NCBI RefSeq assembly: GCF_014304815.1
Contig: NZ_CP047958.1
Span: 992,001 to 1,056,000, forward strand
DNA length: 64,000 nt
Direction: 5' to 3'
Origin: Synechococcus sp. MIT S9220
Lineage (GTDB): Bacteria; Cyanobacteriota; Cyanobacteriia; PCC-6307; Cyanobiaceae
Part shown: piece after piece, positions 54,845 through 63,626 of the stretch
Position numbering within the stretch: position 1 is the first letter of the stretch
Layout: each line of letters opens with the position of its first letter
Notes under the pieces: model-generated
The model's database searches: none
The model's input: the letters and a program-made list of their open reading frames with translations, nothing else
What the model was told of the DNA's origin: nothing
Made by a program: the position numbers and the translations under genes

Positions 54845-55722
54845 GCCTCGACGGCGATCTCGGGTCGACAGCCATGCAGGCTTAAAAGAGTTGCCAAGGT
54901 GTTCTTCAGCTGTGTTCTCGGCACGATTGTGTCAACGAACCCATGCTCTTGGAGGTATTCGGCCGTCTGGAAGTTATCGGGAAGCTTCTCCCGCAGGGTT
55001 TGTTCAATCACTCTCCGGCCGGCAAAACCGATCAGAGCCTTGGGCTCGGCGAGGATTAAATCGCCGAGCATGGCGAAGCTCGCCGTGACGCCTCCTGTGG
55101 TGGGGTGCGTCAGCAGCGGCATGTAAAGCACACCCGCTTCGCGATGGCGTTCCAGCGCTCCGGAAATCTTGGCCATCTGCATGAGGCTCAGCATGCCTTC
55201 CTGCATGCGTGCGCCTCCGGAGGCACAGACGATGAGTAAGGGAAGCTGTTTGGCTGTGGCCACCTCGATTAGCCGGGTGATTTTTTCTCCCACCACCGAG
55301 CCCATGGATCCGCCCATGAAACGGAAATCCATCACCGCAAGGGCCATGGGGATCTCGTCCACTCGGCACAATCCCGTAATCACCCCATCGCGAAGCCCTG
55401 TGCTGGCTTGGGTTTCCCGCAGACGATCGGCATAGGCCCGTCGATCCTTGAACCCAAGCGGGTCAGTAGGAGTCAGGTCTTCGTCAAGCGGTTCAAAGCT
55501 TCCTTCGTCGGCAATGATCGCGATTCGCTCAGCACTGAAGATGCGGTGGTGATAACTGCAGTTGCCGCAAACACTTGCGTTGGCCAGAAGGTCTTTGCGA
55601 TAGACCACCTGGGAGCACTCAGGACATTTGCTCCAGAGACCATCCCCCTCCTCGGGTTCTTGCGCGACCTTGACCACGGACTGACCCTTGCGGCGATCAG
55701 CGAACCAGTCGAAAAGAGACAC
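54841..55722 (-). CDS. accD: Acetyl-CoA carboxylase carboxyltransferase subunit beta
   Basis: With AccA forms the carboxyltransferase that makes malonyl-CoA, the committed step of fatty acid synthesis. 293 residues: an N-terminal four-Cys zinc ribbon ([15 protein letters not shown], then [12 protein letters not shown]), then the crotonase-fold CoA site with [19 protein letters not shown] near residue 170 and [20 protein letters not shown] near 210, ending [16 protein letters not shown]. Length is normal. It leads an operon with the coupled exported-protein gene. Confidence 0.97.
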   Translation of the reverse strand: MSLFDWFADRRKGQSVVKVAQEPEEGDGLWSKCPECSQVVYRKDLLANASVCGNCSYHHRIFSAERIAIIADEGSFEPLDEDLTPTDPLGFKDRRAYADRLRETQASTGLRDGVITGLCRVDEIPMALAVMDFRFMGGSMGSVVGEKITRLIEVATAKQLPLLIVCASGGARMQEGMLSLMQMAKISGALERHREAGVLYMPLLTHPTTGGVTASFAMLGDLILAEPKALIGFAGRRVIEQTLREKLPDNFQTAEYLQEHGFVDTIVPRTQLKNTLATLLSLHGCRPEIAVEA

Positions 55723-55996
55723 GGGGACAATCCAGACCAGCCCATTAAAAGACGGACCGGTCCAAGAATTATGCCATCGGGGCTTCTCTTCTTTTCCAGG
55801 AGCCTTTTCAAGACGATGTTGATGGAATTTTTTGTCTTAATTCCGCTCACAGTCACACCATCAATCGAGCACCGAAGTAGGCGGTACTGGCGCGTAACAT
55901 TTGTCACTCAAGAGGTGTGATTCCGGCCGTTTTTAATCTTTGCTCTAGGGCTTACATGCGGTTGTTTGTCTATAAAAAATTATTGGCATTCTTTTG

Positions 55997-56545
55997 ATGG
56001 CATCGCATACTTCGGCAATCAATGAACATCTTGCGCTTGAGTTTCAGGCTAGTCATACCTACCTGGCGATGTCGATTTGGTTGCGTGAGAGAGATTTAAT
56101 TGGTTTCTCTAGCTACATGCTCAACAAAAGCACTGAGGAACGAGGCCATGCCTCTAAATTCATTGCCTATCTAGTTGATAGCGAATGTAATGTTCAGCTG
56201 CCTACGATTGAGTCGCCTGAGAGGGAGTGGCAGTCTGTTAAAACGCTTTTTGACAAGGTGTATGAGATGGAAAAAACTGTCACCAAGTCGATCAATAATA
56301 TCTATACGCTTTCGGAAAATGAAGGGGATAGGACTGCCACAGCCATGCTCGATTGGTTTGTGGGTGAGCAGCTGCAGGAAGAATCCGAAGCTCGATTTGT
56401 TCTGAAACGACTGCGCTTGGCCGATTCCAGTCCAGCGGCATTGATCTTGCTTGATCAGCAATTTCTCGATGGAACTTTGCTGGCCAACGTCAAAGCAGGA
56501 GGAGCTTTTGATATTGCAGGCGCTGGTGGTGGTGCGGCTGTCTGA
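55997..56545 (+). CDS. Ferritin
   Basis: A 182-residue four-helix ferritin that stores iron and detoxifies Fe2+. Ferroxidase ligands appear in LALEFQASHTYLAMSIW near residue 15 (Glu), STEERGHASKF near 49 (Glu, His), EMEKTVTKSINNIY near 93 and GEQLQEESEARF near 125. A Gly/Ala-rich C-terminal tail is present. Marine Synechococcus ferritin of this type has been studied structurally, as I recall. ATG at 55997, with a TTG one codon earlier. The upstream 270 bases are A+T-rich. It is not linked to feoAB but serves the same metal. Confidence 0.93.
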   Translation: MASHTSAINEHLALEFQASHTYLAMSIWLRERDLIGFSSYMLNKSTEERGHASKFIAYLVDSECNVQLPTIESPEREWQSVKTLFDKVYEMEKTVTKSINNIYTLSENEGDRTATAMLDWFVGEQLQEESEARFVLKRLRLADSSPAALILLDQQFLDGTLLANVKAGGAFDIAGAGGGAAV

Positions 56546-56551
56546 TTTTGT

Positions 56552-57388
56552 TCACGACCCGATCAGTGCCACCCACTGACTCCACCACCATTGAGGGCCC
56601 ATCAACCAGACCAACCAAATCCCCAGGGCAATGAAGGGGCCGAACGGGAAAGGTTGTCTGGGTTGCAGGCGTCCGATGATCCTGCCAATCACCCCGAACA
56701 TCGCTCCTGAGATCACCGCGATCCCCATCGCCATTCCCAGTCCAGCCAGTCCCAGCCAGGCTCCTGCCATGGCTGCCAGTTTGGCGTCACCCAATCCCAG
56801 TGCAGGCTGTCCCACCAAGCGTTCCGCCAGAGCACTGAGACCTTCCAGCACCAGTAACCCCGCGGCTGACGCCAGCAGATGATTGAACAGAAGGCTCTTG
56901 CCGATCTCCGGATGTCCAAAGGCAGCAACCAGCGCGCTCGCCAGCAGTCCTGTGATCACTCCTGCGCGGCAGATCGGTTCCGGTAACCAAAGGTGATCGA
57001 TGTCGATCAGCACCAGCGGCATTAACAGGCTGATCAGCACGACTCCGCCCACCAGCGTGACGAGAGTCGTCACGGGGTCTGATGACAACGTGTCAACGCT
57101 GAAGCCCATGGCCCACACCGCACTCAGCCATAACCCTGCGGTGAGAGCCTCCACGAGGGGGTAGCGAGCAGAGATGGGTTGATCGCAGTTGCGGCAGCGT
57201 CCTCTTAATGCCAGCCAGCCGATCACGGGAATGTTGTCGTGCCATCGCACGGAATGACCGCAGCGAGGACAGTGACTGCCTGGCCAAACAACGGACTCCT
57301 CTCTCGGAAGTCGCCAGGTGACGACGTTAATGAAGCTGCCAACACACGCTCCTGTGAGCAGCACGATCGAAACCAGGAGTGGGTTCAA
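56552..57388 (-). CDS. pilD: Type IV prepilin peptidase (A24)
   Basis: Cleaves and N-methylates type IV prepilins at the inner membrane. 278 residues, about eight membrane helices. GSFINVVTWRLPRE lies near residue 17; the cytoplasmic loop has paired CxxC sites (HCPRCGHSVRW and GRCRNCDQPIS), the zinc-binding form; the catalytic Asp pair lies in VLIDIDHLWLPEP near residue 127 and GLGDAKLAAMAGAWLG near 197. The start overlaps the upstream gene's stop by four bases. It suggests type IV pili or competence elsewhere in the genome. Confidence 0.94.
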   Translation of the reverse strand: MNPLLVSIVLLTGACVGSFINVVTWRLPREESVVWPGSHCPRCGHSVRWHDNIPVIGWLALRGRCRNCDQPISARYPLVEALTAGLWLSAVWAMGFSVDTLSSDPVTTLVTLVGGVVLISLLMPLVLIDIDHLWLPEPICRAGVITGLLASALVAAFGHPEIGKSLLFNHLLASAAGLLVLEGLSALAERLVGQPALGLGDAKLAAMAGAWLGLAGLGMAMGIAVISGAMFGVIGRIIGRLQPRQPFPFGPFIALGIWLVWLMGPQWWWSQWVALIGS

Positions 57389-57624
57389 GACCCTTGCCCC
57401 TTGACCCGTTCTTTGGGATTGCGTGGTCGCCTTAGCCTTCGACTGATCAGTTCTGCACTGATGAATTGTTCATCAGGCAACAGCGTTGGAGCCTCGAGAA
57501 CCACACGCCCCTCGGTGAGATTGATCTTCACGACAACTCCGCAGGGGTCGAGCGAATGGGTTGATTCGCTCAGATGTTGGAAATAAATTTTTCGGGCCAA
57601 AGCGATCAGGCGTCTGCTGTCCAC
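57385..57624 (-). CDS. Small conserved protein upstream of pilD
   Basis: About 79 residues from GTG 57624 (MDSRRLIALARKIYFQHLSE in first-residue form), then a beta-rich VVVKINLTEGRVVLEAPTLL and a basic C-terminus. The frame is open to an ATG at 57729, but that start lies inside the hairpin following prk, so I prefer the shorter form; this is uncertain. It overlaps pilD by four bases (ATGA), so the two are coupled. I do not recognise the family. Confidence 0.6.
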   Translation of the reverse strand: MDSRRLIALARKIYFQHLSESTHSLDPCGVVVKINLTEGRVVLEAPTLLPDEQFISAELISRRLRRPRNPKERVKGQGS

Positions 57625-57700
57625 TCGGTCCCAGCGTGGAGTGAGGCTGGCGTTTCTGCCGGCTCCCGCGATCAGGAAGGAGGGAGGTGAAACAGAAATA

Positions 57701-57726
57701 GGCTCACCTGAACAATCAGATGAGCC
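57701..57726 (-). terminator. Hairpin following prk
   Basis: GGCTCA-C-CTGA and TCAG-A-TGAGCC form a stem of ten pairs and one mismatch around ACAA, about 38 bases past the prk stop. The T-run behind it on the minus strand is interrupted (TATTTCTGTTTC), so it is a moderate terminator. Confidence 0.55.
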
Positions 57727-57763
57727 CACGATAGGACTGATTGGGGCTATTGATGAACAGAAA

Positions 57764-58666
57764 TCAGTTCATCTTTTTCTTCTCTTCAATCATGCGGTGG
57801 ATGATTGGAGTGAGAATCAGTTCCATGGCAAAACCCATTTTGCCGCCGTTCACCACGATGCTGGTGGGGCTGGACATGAATGAGTCGTGGATCATGTTCA
57901 GAAGATCGTTGAAGTCAATCCCCCACTTCTCTCGAGCACCCTTGCGGAAGTGAATGATCACAAAGCTCTCATCCGGGCTGGGAATGTTCCTGCAGATGAA
58001 TGGGTTGGAGGTATCGACCGTTGGGACCCTCTGGAAATTGATATCGGTGCGGCTGAACTGAGGACAGATGTGATTGATGTAGTCAGGCATCCTGCGCAGG
58101 ATGGTGTCCACAATCGCCTCGGCGGAATAGCCGCGCTCGGCATTGTCGCGGTGGATCTTCTGGATCCATTCGAGGTTGGTAATCGGCACCACACCCACCA
58201 GAAGATCGGCAAGTGATGCCACGTCGTAGGCATCACCTTTCACGCCACCGTGAAGCCCTTCGTAGAACAACAGGTCTGTGCCAGTTGGGATGTCTTCCCA
58301 GGGGGTGAACTGGCCTGGATTGAGATCGACTCCCAAGCGGGAATTGTGCTCAGCGGCTTCCTCTGGACTGTGCAGGTAATAGCGCTTCTGCCCACCGCCT
58401 GTCTCTCCATAGACGCGGAACAGTTCCTCAAGCTTGTCAAAGAGGTTGGCTTCAGGGCCGAAGTGGGAGAAGTTCTCGCCCTTTGCCAAAGCATCAGCCA
58501 TGGCATCTTTCATGGCCATCCGCTCAAAGCGGTGGTAGCTGTCGCCTTCAACGACAGCCGGTGTGATGCTTTCACGCGCGAAGATGTGCTCGAAGGCACG
58601 CTTCACGGTGCTGGTGCCGGCACCTGAGGAACCGGTGACAGCCACGACGGGGTGACGCTTCGACAT
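57764..58666 (-). CDS. prk: Phosphoribulokinase, proteobacterial-like class I form
   Basis: Phosphorylates ribulose 5-phosphate to the Rubisco substrate. 300 residues: P-loop GSSGAGTSTVKRAF near residue 12, EGDSYHRFERMAMKDAM near 39, FGPEANLFDKLEELF near 69, LLFYEGLHGGVKGD near 133 and the closing GGKMGFAMELILTPI. The sequence is of the shorter proteobacterial class I type, resembling E. coli PrkB, not the larger class II enzyme of Synechocystis and plants. The redox Cys pair near the P-loop of class II is absent: the only Cys are in ICPQF and ICRN. ATG at 58666. Confidence 0.95.
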   Translation of the reverse strand: MSKRHPVVAVTGSSGAGTSTVKRAFEHIFARESITPAVVEGDSYHRFERMAMKDAMADALAKGENFSHFGPEANLFDKLEELFRVYGETGGGQKRYYLHSPEEAAEHNSRLGVDLNPGQFTPWEDIPTGTDLLFYEGLHGGVKGDAYDVASLADLLVGVVPITNLEWIQKIHRDNAERGYSAEAIVDTILRRMPDYINHICPQFSRTDINFQRVPTVDTSNPFICRNIPSPDESFVIIHFRKGAREKWGIDFNDLLNMIHDSFMSSPTSIVVNGGKMGFAMELILTPIIHRMIEEKKKMN

Positions 58667-58741
58667 CGACGGAGGCAGATCTGGCCCGAAGAGTTTGGCA
58701 GGTCAACGGACCGATTTCGAAATTTGCTTGATCAAATCTGA

Positions 58742-59815
58742 TCAGAGTGCCTTGAGCAGCTCTTCACCCATGGCCCTGCAACCCAGTGGTGTGCAACCTT
58801 CCGCCATCAGATCGCCGGTACGAAAGCCCTTCGCCAGCACCTGGTCAACAGCCTGTTCCAGAGCGTCTGCTGCGCTGGGTTGCTTCAAGCCTGTTCTCAG
58901 CATCATCGCTGCGGAGAGAACCATGGCCATGGGGTTGGCCTTGTCTTGGCCGGCAATGTCCGGAGCTGATCCATGCACCGGCTCAAAGAGCCCCGGCCCT
59001 TCACTTCCGAGCGACGCTGAAGGAAGCATGCCGATGGATCCCGTGAGCATCGCTGCTTCATCGCTGAGGATGTCACCGAAAAGATTGCCTGTGAGTAAGA
59101 CATCGAACTGACGTGGGGCTCGAACGAGCTGCATCGCAGCGTTGTCCACGTACATGTGACTCACCTCCACGTTGCTGTAGCTGCTCGACAAGGCATCCAC
59201 CCGGTCTCTCCACAGCTGGCTGACATCAAGCACGTTGGCCTTGTCCACCGAGCACAGTCGGCCTGTACGTTCACTCGCCAGCTCGAAAGCCACTCTGGCG
59301 ATTCGATCCACCTCTGAATCCGAGTAGGTCATGGTGTTGAAGCCCCGTTCTTCCCCGTCTGCTTCGATTCGCCCTTTCGGTTGGCCGAAGTAAATGCCAC
59401 CCGTGAGTTCACGGACGACCATCAGATCGACTCCTTTAATCACTTCTGGCCGGAGACTGCTGGCATCGATTAAGGCAGGCACGATCTTGACCGGTCGGAG
59501 ATTGGCGAACAGCTCCATCCCAGAACGCAAAGCCAGCAGTCCGCTTTCCGGTCGCTTGGCTCTCGGCAATGCGTCGAAACGGGGACTGCCGATGGCTGCA
59601 AGCAACACCGCATCGGCTGAACGGCAGGTCTCCAGAGTGCTTGCCGGTAATGGTTCTCCAGTGGCGTCGATGGCGGCTCCACCGATCAGCTGTTCATCGA
59701 ACGTCAGACTGAAGTCAAAACGTGCGGCGACGGCTTCGAGAAGCTGACGGGCTACGGCGGTGATTTCCGGGCCGATGCCATCGCCGGGCAGAAGAACGAC
59801 ACGATGCTGATCCAT
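58742..59815 (-). CDS. leuB: 3-Isopropylmalate dehydrogenase
   Basis: Third step of leucine synthesis: oxidative decarboxylation of 3-isopropylmalate with NAD. 357 residues from ATG 59815 (the frame extends to 59893 into lpxD): [13 protein letters not shown] near residue 6, the NAD-site region [20 protein letters not shown] near 71, the catalytic Tyr in [16 protein letters not shown] near 138, [13 protein letters not shown] near 189, and [14 protein letters not shown] with [13 protein letters not shown] near 265-285. Length is normal. It follows lpxD on the same strand. Confidence 0.97.
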   Translation of the reverse strand: MDQHRVVLLPGDGIGPEITAVARQLLEAVAARFDFSLTFDEQLIGGAAIDATGEPLPASTLETCRSADAVLLAAIGSPRFDALPRAKRPESGLLALRSGMELFANLRPVKIVPALIDASSLRPEVIKGVDLMVVRELTGGIYFGQPKGRIEADGEERGFNTMTYSDSEVDRIARVAFELASERTGRLCSVDKANVLDVSQLWRDRVDALSSSYSNVEVSHMYVDNAAMQLVRAPRQFDVLLTGNLFGDILSDEAAMLTGSIGMLPSASLGSEGPGLFEPVHGSAPDIAGQDKANPMAMVLSAAMMLRTGLKQPSAADALEQAVDQVLAKGFRTGDLMAEGCTPLGCRAMGEELLKAL

Positions 59816-59846
59816 GTTGCCGAGCCCGGACAGTGCTGGTGGGAGA

Positions 59847-60926
59847 TTACTGAGCGGTCTCTGATCCTTCAGAACCAGAGACCGCTGGTTCAACCTGACG
59901 CTGAAGTTGACGCAGCTGTTTGGTCATCTCAGGCAATTTGCTGAAGGCCGCAGAACAGCGCAGCCAGAGCCTGTTCGGAATGGCTGGATATCCGCTCACC
60001 ACTTCCCCTGAAGCGATTTCGCCATGGATGCCGCTTTTGGAGCTGGCGATCGCGCTGTCGCCGATCACCGCACGGTTGGCGACACCCACCTGTCCGGCGA
60101 GGATCACCCCATCGCCCAGACGTGCTCCACCTGCGATCCCCACCTGTGAGGCCAAGGCGCAGCCCCGTCCTGTCACGACGCCATGACCGATCTGCACGAG
60201 ATTGTCGACTTTGCTGCCGGCACCAATCCGGGTTTCGCCGACGGAAGGACGATCAATCGTGCTGCCACATCCGATCTCGACACCGTCTTCGAGAACAACC
60301 AAACCGGTCTGGGGCATCTTGCGCCAACCCTTGGCCGTTGGCACAAAGCCAAACCCTTCTGATCCGACGACTGCATTGGAATGCACGACACAACCCCTGC
60401 CGATACGGCATCCGGGGTGCAAAACGGCATTGGCGTGCAATTCACAGCCTTCCCCGATGTCCACGTTGCCGTAGATCACCACTCCTGGGTGAATCACGGT
60501 TTGCGCTCCGATCCGGGTGTCATCCCCAATCGTCACGTTGGCGGACACGCTCACACCAGCTCCAATCTGCACGCGATCGGAGATCACGGCGCTGGGATGG
60601 ATGCCCGCGTTCGGTACAGGACGGGGATGCAGTTGTTCGAGCGCTTCAGCGAAAGCCAATCGCGGATCGCGACAGGCGGCCCAAGACAGTTTTCGGTGTT
60701 CAGCGAGCACCTTCAACTCCTCTTGATCAGGGATCAAGACAGCACCTACGCCACTGGTTTCAAGGCTTGCGACAAGCGCATTGCCTTGCTCAAGGAAGCT
60801 GAGTTGATCAGCTTGTGCGCATTCGAGAGAGGCGGCTCCTCGGAGTTCGGGATCCTGGCCTGCGGAAACCTTCAGAACGCCTGACTCGCCCTGCTCAAGA
60901 ATGGCGATCAACTCGCTGAAGCGCAT
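59847..60926 (-). CDS. lpxD: UDP-3-O-acylglucosamine N-acyltransferase
   Basis: Adds the second acyl chain in lipid A synthesis, implying a lipopolysaccharide outer membrane. 359 residues: an N-terminal uridine-binding domain ([20 protein letters not shown]), then the left-handed beta helix of hexapeptide repeats from about residue 105 ([20 protein letters not shown] and onwards), with the catalytic His in [19 protein letters not shown] near residue 185. A short C-terminal helix ends it. It is followed by leuB about 30 bases downstream; the pairing is positional, not functional. Confidence 0.95.
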   Translation of the reverse strand: MRFSELIAILEQGESGVLKVSAGQDPELRGAASLECAQADQLSFLEQGNALVASLETSGVGAVLIPDQEELKVLAEHRKLSWAACRDPRLAFAEALEQLHPRPVPNAGIHPSAVISDRVQIGAGVSVSANVTIGDDTRIGAQTVIHPGVVIYGNVDIGEGCELHANAVLHPGCRIGRGCVVHSNAVVGSEGFGFVPTAKGWRKMPQTGLVVLEDGVEIGCGSTIDRPSVGETRIGAGSKVDNLVQIGHGVVTGRGCALASQVGIAGGARLGDGVILAGQVGVANRAVIGDSAIASSKSGIHGEIASGEVVSGYPAIPNRLWLRCSAAFSKLPEMTKQLRQLQRQVEPAVSGSEGSETAQ

Positions 60927-61722
60927 GGGGACCTACCGGTTTGACTGAACATCGTGTTCACAGCTGACATTCTCCAACTGGTTTGCAACGCATTCGTTAC
61001 TAACAGCCTTTGAAAAACCAGTGAGAAGTTGCGGTCAAGTTAGCCGGCTAAGAGGTTGATGATGCATGCCGGACTGTTCCGAAATCACGACTGATCGAGA
61101 GTGTGAACAGTCAACGCTGGCAGATTTTGTTTGCGCAACGCGGTGAGTTCTCAATATTTTGGTAGAGATTTTCGGCTTCTTGTGAGTCTGATTGCCACTC
61201 CTGGTCGTGAAAACATTGTTATTTCCTGAATCCTGATTTTCAACGACTGTCAAGGGTTACCTCTTTGATCTTGTTGGTATGAATGGTTGTTGCTGGCATT
61301 CAGCGTTTGAACGCATCTCAGTGTGTCGTCTTTCCCGGCCTGGAGCTGTTGTTTACTTGATGATGTTTGGGTCGGCAAGAGCTTGAGCTGCCTCTTGGCT
61401 ATGCTGTGTCAAATTATTCATGAATGATGTCGAAGTGGTTTTTGATTCTGGGAGGGCTGTATTCAGGTCTTCTCCTTTATATTTATGTGATCTTGCCTGC
61501 GCTGAAGTAGGCCCTCGCTTTTTGTTCGATTCGATCGTCTTATCTGCTTTTAGGAGCCATCCTTGCTCAGTCTTCTGGAATGATTTTTGACTTGATTGGA
61601 TGATTCGCGGCTGATTGAGAGTTTGCTGTTTGATGATTGACCTGTGATGTTCGCCGCTGTAGATGCTGATACAGCTGTAAGAAAAGTTTTTCGCTACTCT
61701 GATTTTCGTGCTTAACGATGTT
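60927..61722. other. Long sparse spacer with a possible microprotein
   Basis: About 800 bases between the lpxD start and a small plus-strand gene. It is A+T-rich and has no supported gene apart from the 28-codon membrane candidate at 61424-61510. A 131-codon minus-strand frame (61353-61748) is low-complexity and lacks protein character. No tRNA or terminator was found. Confidence 0.5.
61424..61510 (+). CDS. Candidate 28-residue single-helix membrane protein
   Basis: Two consecutive ATGs (61424, 61427) directly after an in-frame TGA open a frame reading MMSKWFLILGGLYSGLLLYL followed by YVILPALK and TAG. It has a short cytoplasm-like start, one membrane helix and a Pro near the exit, the layout of tiny photosystem, cytochrome b6f or NDH subunits. 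I could not match a known subunit and found no clear ribosome binding site. Confidence 0.3.
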   Translation: MMSKWFLILGGLYSGLLLYIYVILPALK

Positions 61723-61899
61723 ATGTCGGCGAAACAGGATCCGATCATCAGTTTGTTTGCTGCTGCCTCTGTCGGCGCTTTTCTGCTGACGTCTTGGCTG
61801 GCTCACGATTACTCAAATATCATCATTCCTTTTCTCTTCCTTAGCATGATTTGTGCCAACGGATTTGGATATTATCTTGGGCTTTCTGCAAGCAAATAG
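61723..61899 (+). CDS. Small two-helix membrane protein
   Basis: 58 residues from ATG 61723 (GTG at 61708 is an alternative). After MSAKQDPIISLF there are two hydrophobic segments: AAASVGAFLLTSWLA, then a short HDYSN loop and IIIPFLFLSMICANGFGYYL. The Lys-terminated end is polar. The clean alternation of loops and helices makes it likely to be real. I do not recognise it. It converges on proB, whose stop lies about 95 bases beyond. Confidence 0.5.
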   Translation: MSAKQDPIISLFAAASVGAFLLTSWLAHDYSNIIIPFLFLSMICANGFGYYLGLSASK

Positions 61900-61995
61900 T
61901 CTTCGATTTGATCTGTGAATTGCGTCTGAACTGATTCAGCAGGCGGTCTGAAAAGCATCAGATCGATCTGTTTCGCATTAACAAACTTGCATCGA

Positions 61996-63117
61996 TCATG
62001 AATTCGCTGCTTGTTGTGTCGTTGGCATCATCAGCACCATGGCGTCGCGATGCACCACGACTGGTGAGCCCCCATCGGCTGTGGCATTCGATGACTGCTG
62101 GGTCAGCAGATGATTCAACTTCTCGCTGCTCATCGTTGTGAGGCCGCGAGCCACCTCCTGGCCATCCTCATTGAGCAGAAGCACAGCCTGGTTGGCCTCG
62201 AACTGTCCGTTCAGCTCTGTGACGCCAACCAGCAGGAGCGAAGCTCCCTTGTTTAGCAGTGCTCGACAGGCTCCGGGGTCCAGGCGCAGCGAGCCTGTTG
62301 GTTGCAGTGCATGGGCTAGCCAACTCTTGCGATTGCCCAGCGGTTGAGGGTGGGGATGGAACACAGTGCCGCCTCGACCGCCTCGCAGGATGTTCTGCAA
62401 TGACTCTGCTTTCCGGCCATCGCCCAGATGCACTGTGATTCCGCTTGCGGTGGCGATACGAGCTGCTGCAAGTTTCGTGGCCATGCCCCCGGTACCCCAT
62501 CGGCCACCGCTACCTGCTCCTTCCTCGAGCTCTCCGATGTGCTCGGGATCATGCACATCCTTGATTGGTGTGGCATTGAGATCACTACGAGGATCTGCTG
62601 AATAGAGACTGTCAACATCAGTCAGCAGGATCAATTCATCGGCTTTGACCGCTGCAGCAACGAGTGCTGAGAGGGTGTCGTTGTCACCGAATTTCAGCTC
62701 ATCTGAAGACACCGTGTCGTTTCCATTCACCACGGGGAGGACTCCCCAATCAAGCAGCTGATTCAATGTGGCAGACGCGTTGTGGTAGCTCAGGCGGTCT
62801 GCCAAGTCGGCGCGCGTGAGAAGCACCTGTGCGACTGGAATGGAATGGCGGGAGAATTCTTTTTCATACAGGCTCATCAGATATCCCTGGCCCACGGATG
62901 CGGCAGCTTGCAGGCCTGGAAGGCTGAGGGGCCGTTGAGTCATGCCGAGTCGTTGACAGCCCAGGCCAACGGCTCCAGATGACACGAGCACCGTGCGATC
63001 GCCGCGGCCCATGCTGTCCGCCAGGTTGTTGGACAACTGTGCAATTGCTTCGGCCGTAGACGTCTCTTGGCGTTGTCTCAGCAGGCTTGTCCCCACTTTT
63101 ACAACCCTGAGGGTCAT
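61996..63117 (-). CDS. proB: Glutamate 5-kinase
   Basis: First step of proline synthesis, phosphorylating the gamma-carboxyl of glutamate. 373 residues: an amino-acid kinase domain with VVKVGTSLLRQ near residue 5, VSSGAVGLG near 44, PVVNGNDTVSSDELKFGDND near 130 and GTGGMATKLAAARIA near 208, then a C-terminal PUA domain from about 275. It is normally inhibited by proline. Its start overlaps yqeG's stop by four bases, so it is the last gene of an operon with yqeG and the DUF3727 gene. Confidence 0.96.
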   Translation of the reverse strand: MTLRVVKVGTSLLRQRQETSTAEAIAQLSNNLADSMGRGDRTVLVSSGAVGLGCQRLGMTQRPLSLPGLQAAASVGQGYLMSLYEKEFSRHSIPVAQVLLTRADLADRLSYHNASATLNQLLDWGVLPVVNGNDTVSSDELKFGDNDTLSALVAAAVKADELILLTDVDSLYSADPRSDLNATPIKDVHDPEHIGELEEGAGSGGRWGTGGMATKLAAARIATASGITVHLGDGRKAESLQNILRGGRGGTVFHPHPQPLGNRKSWLAHALQPTGSLRLDPGACRALLNKGASLLLVGVTELNGQFEANQAVLLLNEDGQEVARGLTTMSSEKLNHLLTQQSSNATADGGSPVVVHRDAMVLMMPTTQQAANS

Positions 63118-63626
63118 TGCCCCACTGCTCCGAAAAATCTGGCGAGATGCCGTTCCAGCCTTTGCACGCGATCGTGACTGCAGGCTGTGCCGTCGGGGCG
63201 TGGCGGTTTCACCAGCACGGTGTAAAGCCCCAGTCTGTTGCCGGCAAGAACATCGGTGAACACACGATCTCCCACCATGGCGATCTCGGTCGTCGCATTG
63301 GGAAGCGTGCTGATCACGCGACGAATCGCTCCACGGCGAGGTTTTGATGCTGAGCAGGTGTAAGTCACATTCATCTGATCCGCCACTGCCTGGATTCTCT
63401 GGCGCGAAGGGTTATTGCTGATCAGATGAATGTGCAACAAACGCGATGCATCCTTGGCCCAGCGACGCATTGGAGCAGGCAGTTCCACGCCACGCCCTGG
63501 GAGCAGGGTACGGTCCACATCCAGCAACAGAACCTTGATACCCCTCCCAATCAGGGGTTCCAGGGGTAAGTGGGCCAGGGTCAGGCCCGGATCCCAATCC
63601 GGTATCAGCCAGTGACGCGGCATCAC
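63114..63626 (-). CDS. YqeG-family HAD-IIIA phosphatase
   Basis: 170 residues of the YqeG branch of the haloacid dehalogenase superfamily. The nucleophile motif is KVLLLDVDRTLLPGR near residue 31 (first Asp of DVDRT), with IHLISNNPSRQR near 67 as motif II and EIAMVGDRVFTDVLAGNRLG near 114 carrying the final Asp residues. Such proteins dephosphorylate phosphatidylglycerol phosphate in plants and some cyanobacteria; that role here is inference. ATG 63626 or 63623; both ends overlap neighbours by four bases, indicating a coupled operon. Confidence 0.9.
   Translation of the reverse strand: MMPRHWLIPDWDPGLTLAHLPLEPLIGRGIKVLLLDVDRTLLPGRGVELPAPMRRWAKDASRLLHIHLISNNPSRQRIQAVADQMNVTYTCSASKPRRGAIRRVISTLPNATTEIAMVGDRVFTDVLAGNRLGLYTVLVKPPRPDGTACSHDRVQRLERHLARFFGAVGQ

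Noticed and set aside
61353-61748. 131-codon minus-strand frame in the long spacer
   Set aside because: It is Ser/Thr/Lys/Gln-rich low-complexity translation of A+T-rich DNA without motif or ribosome binding site.
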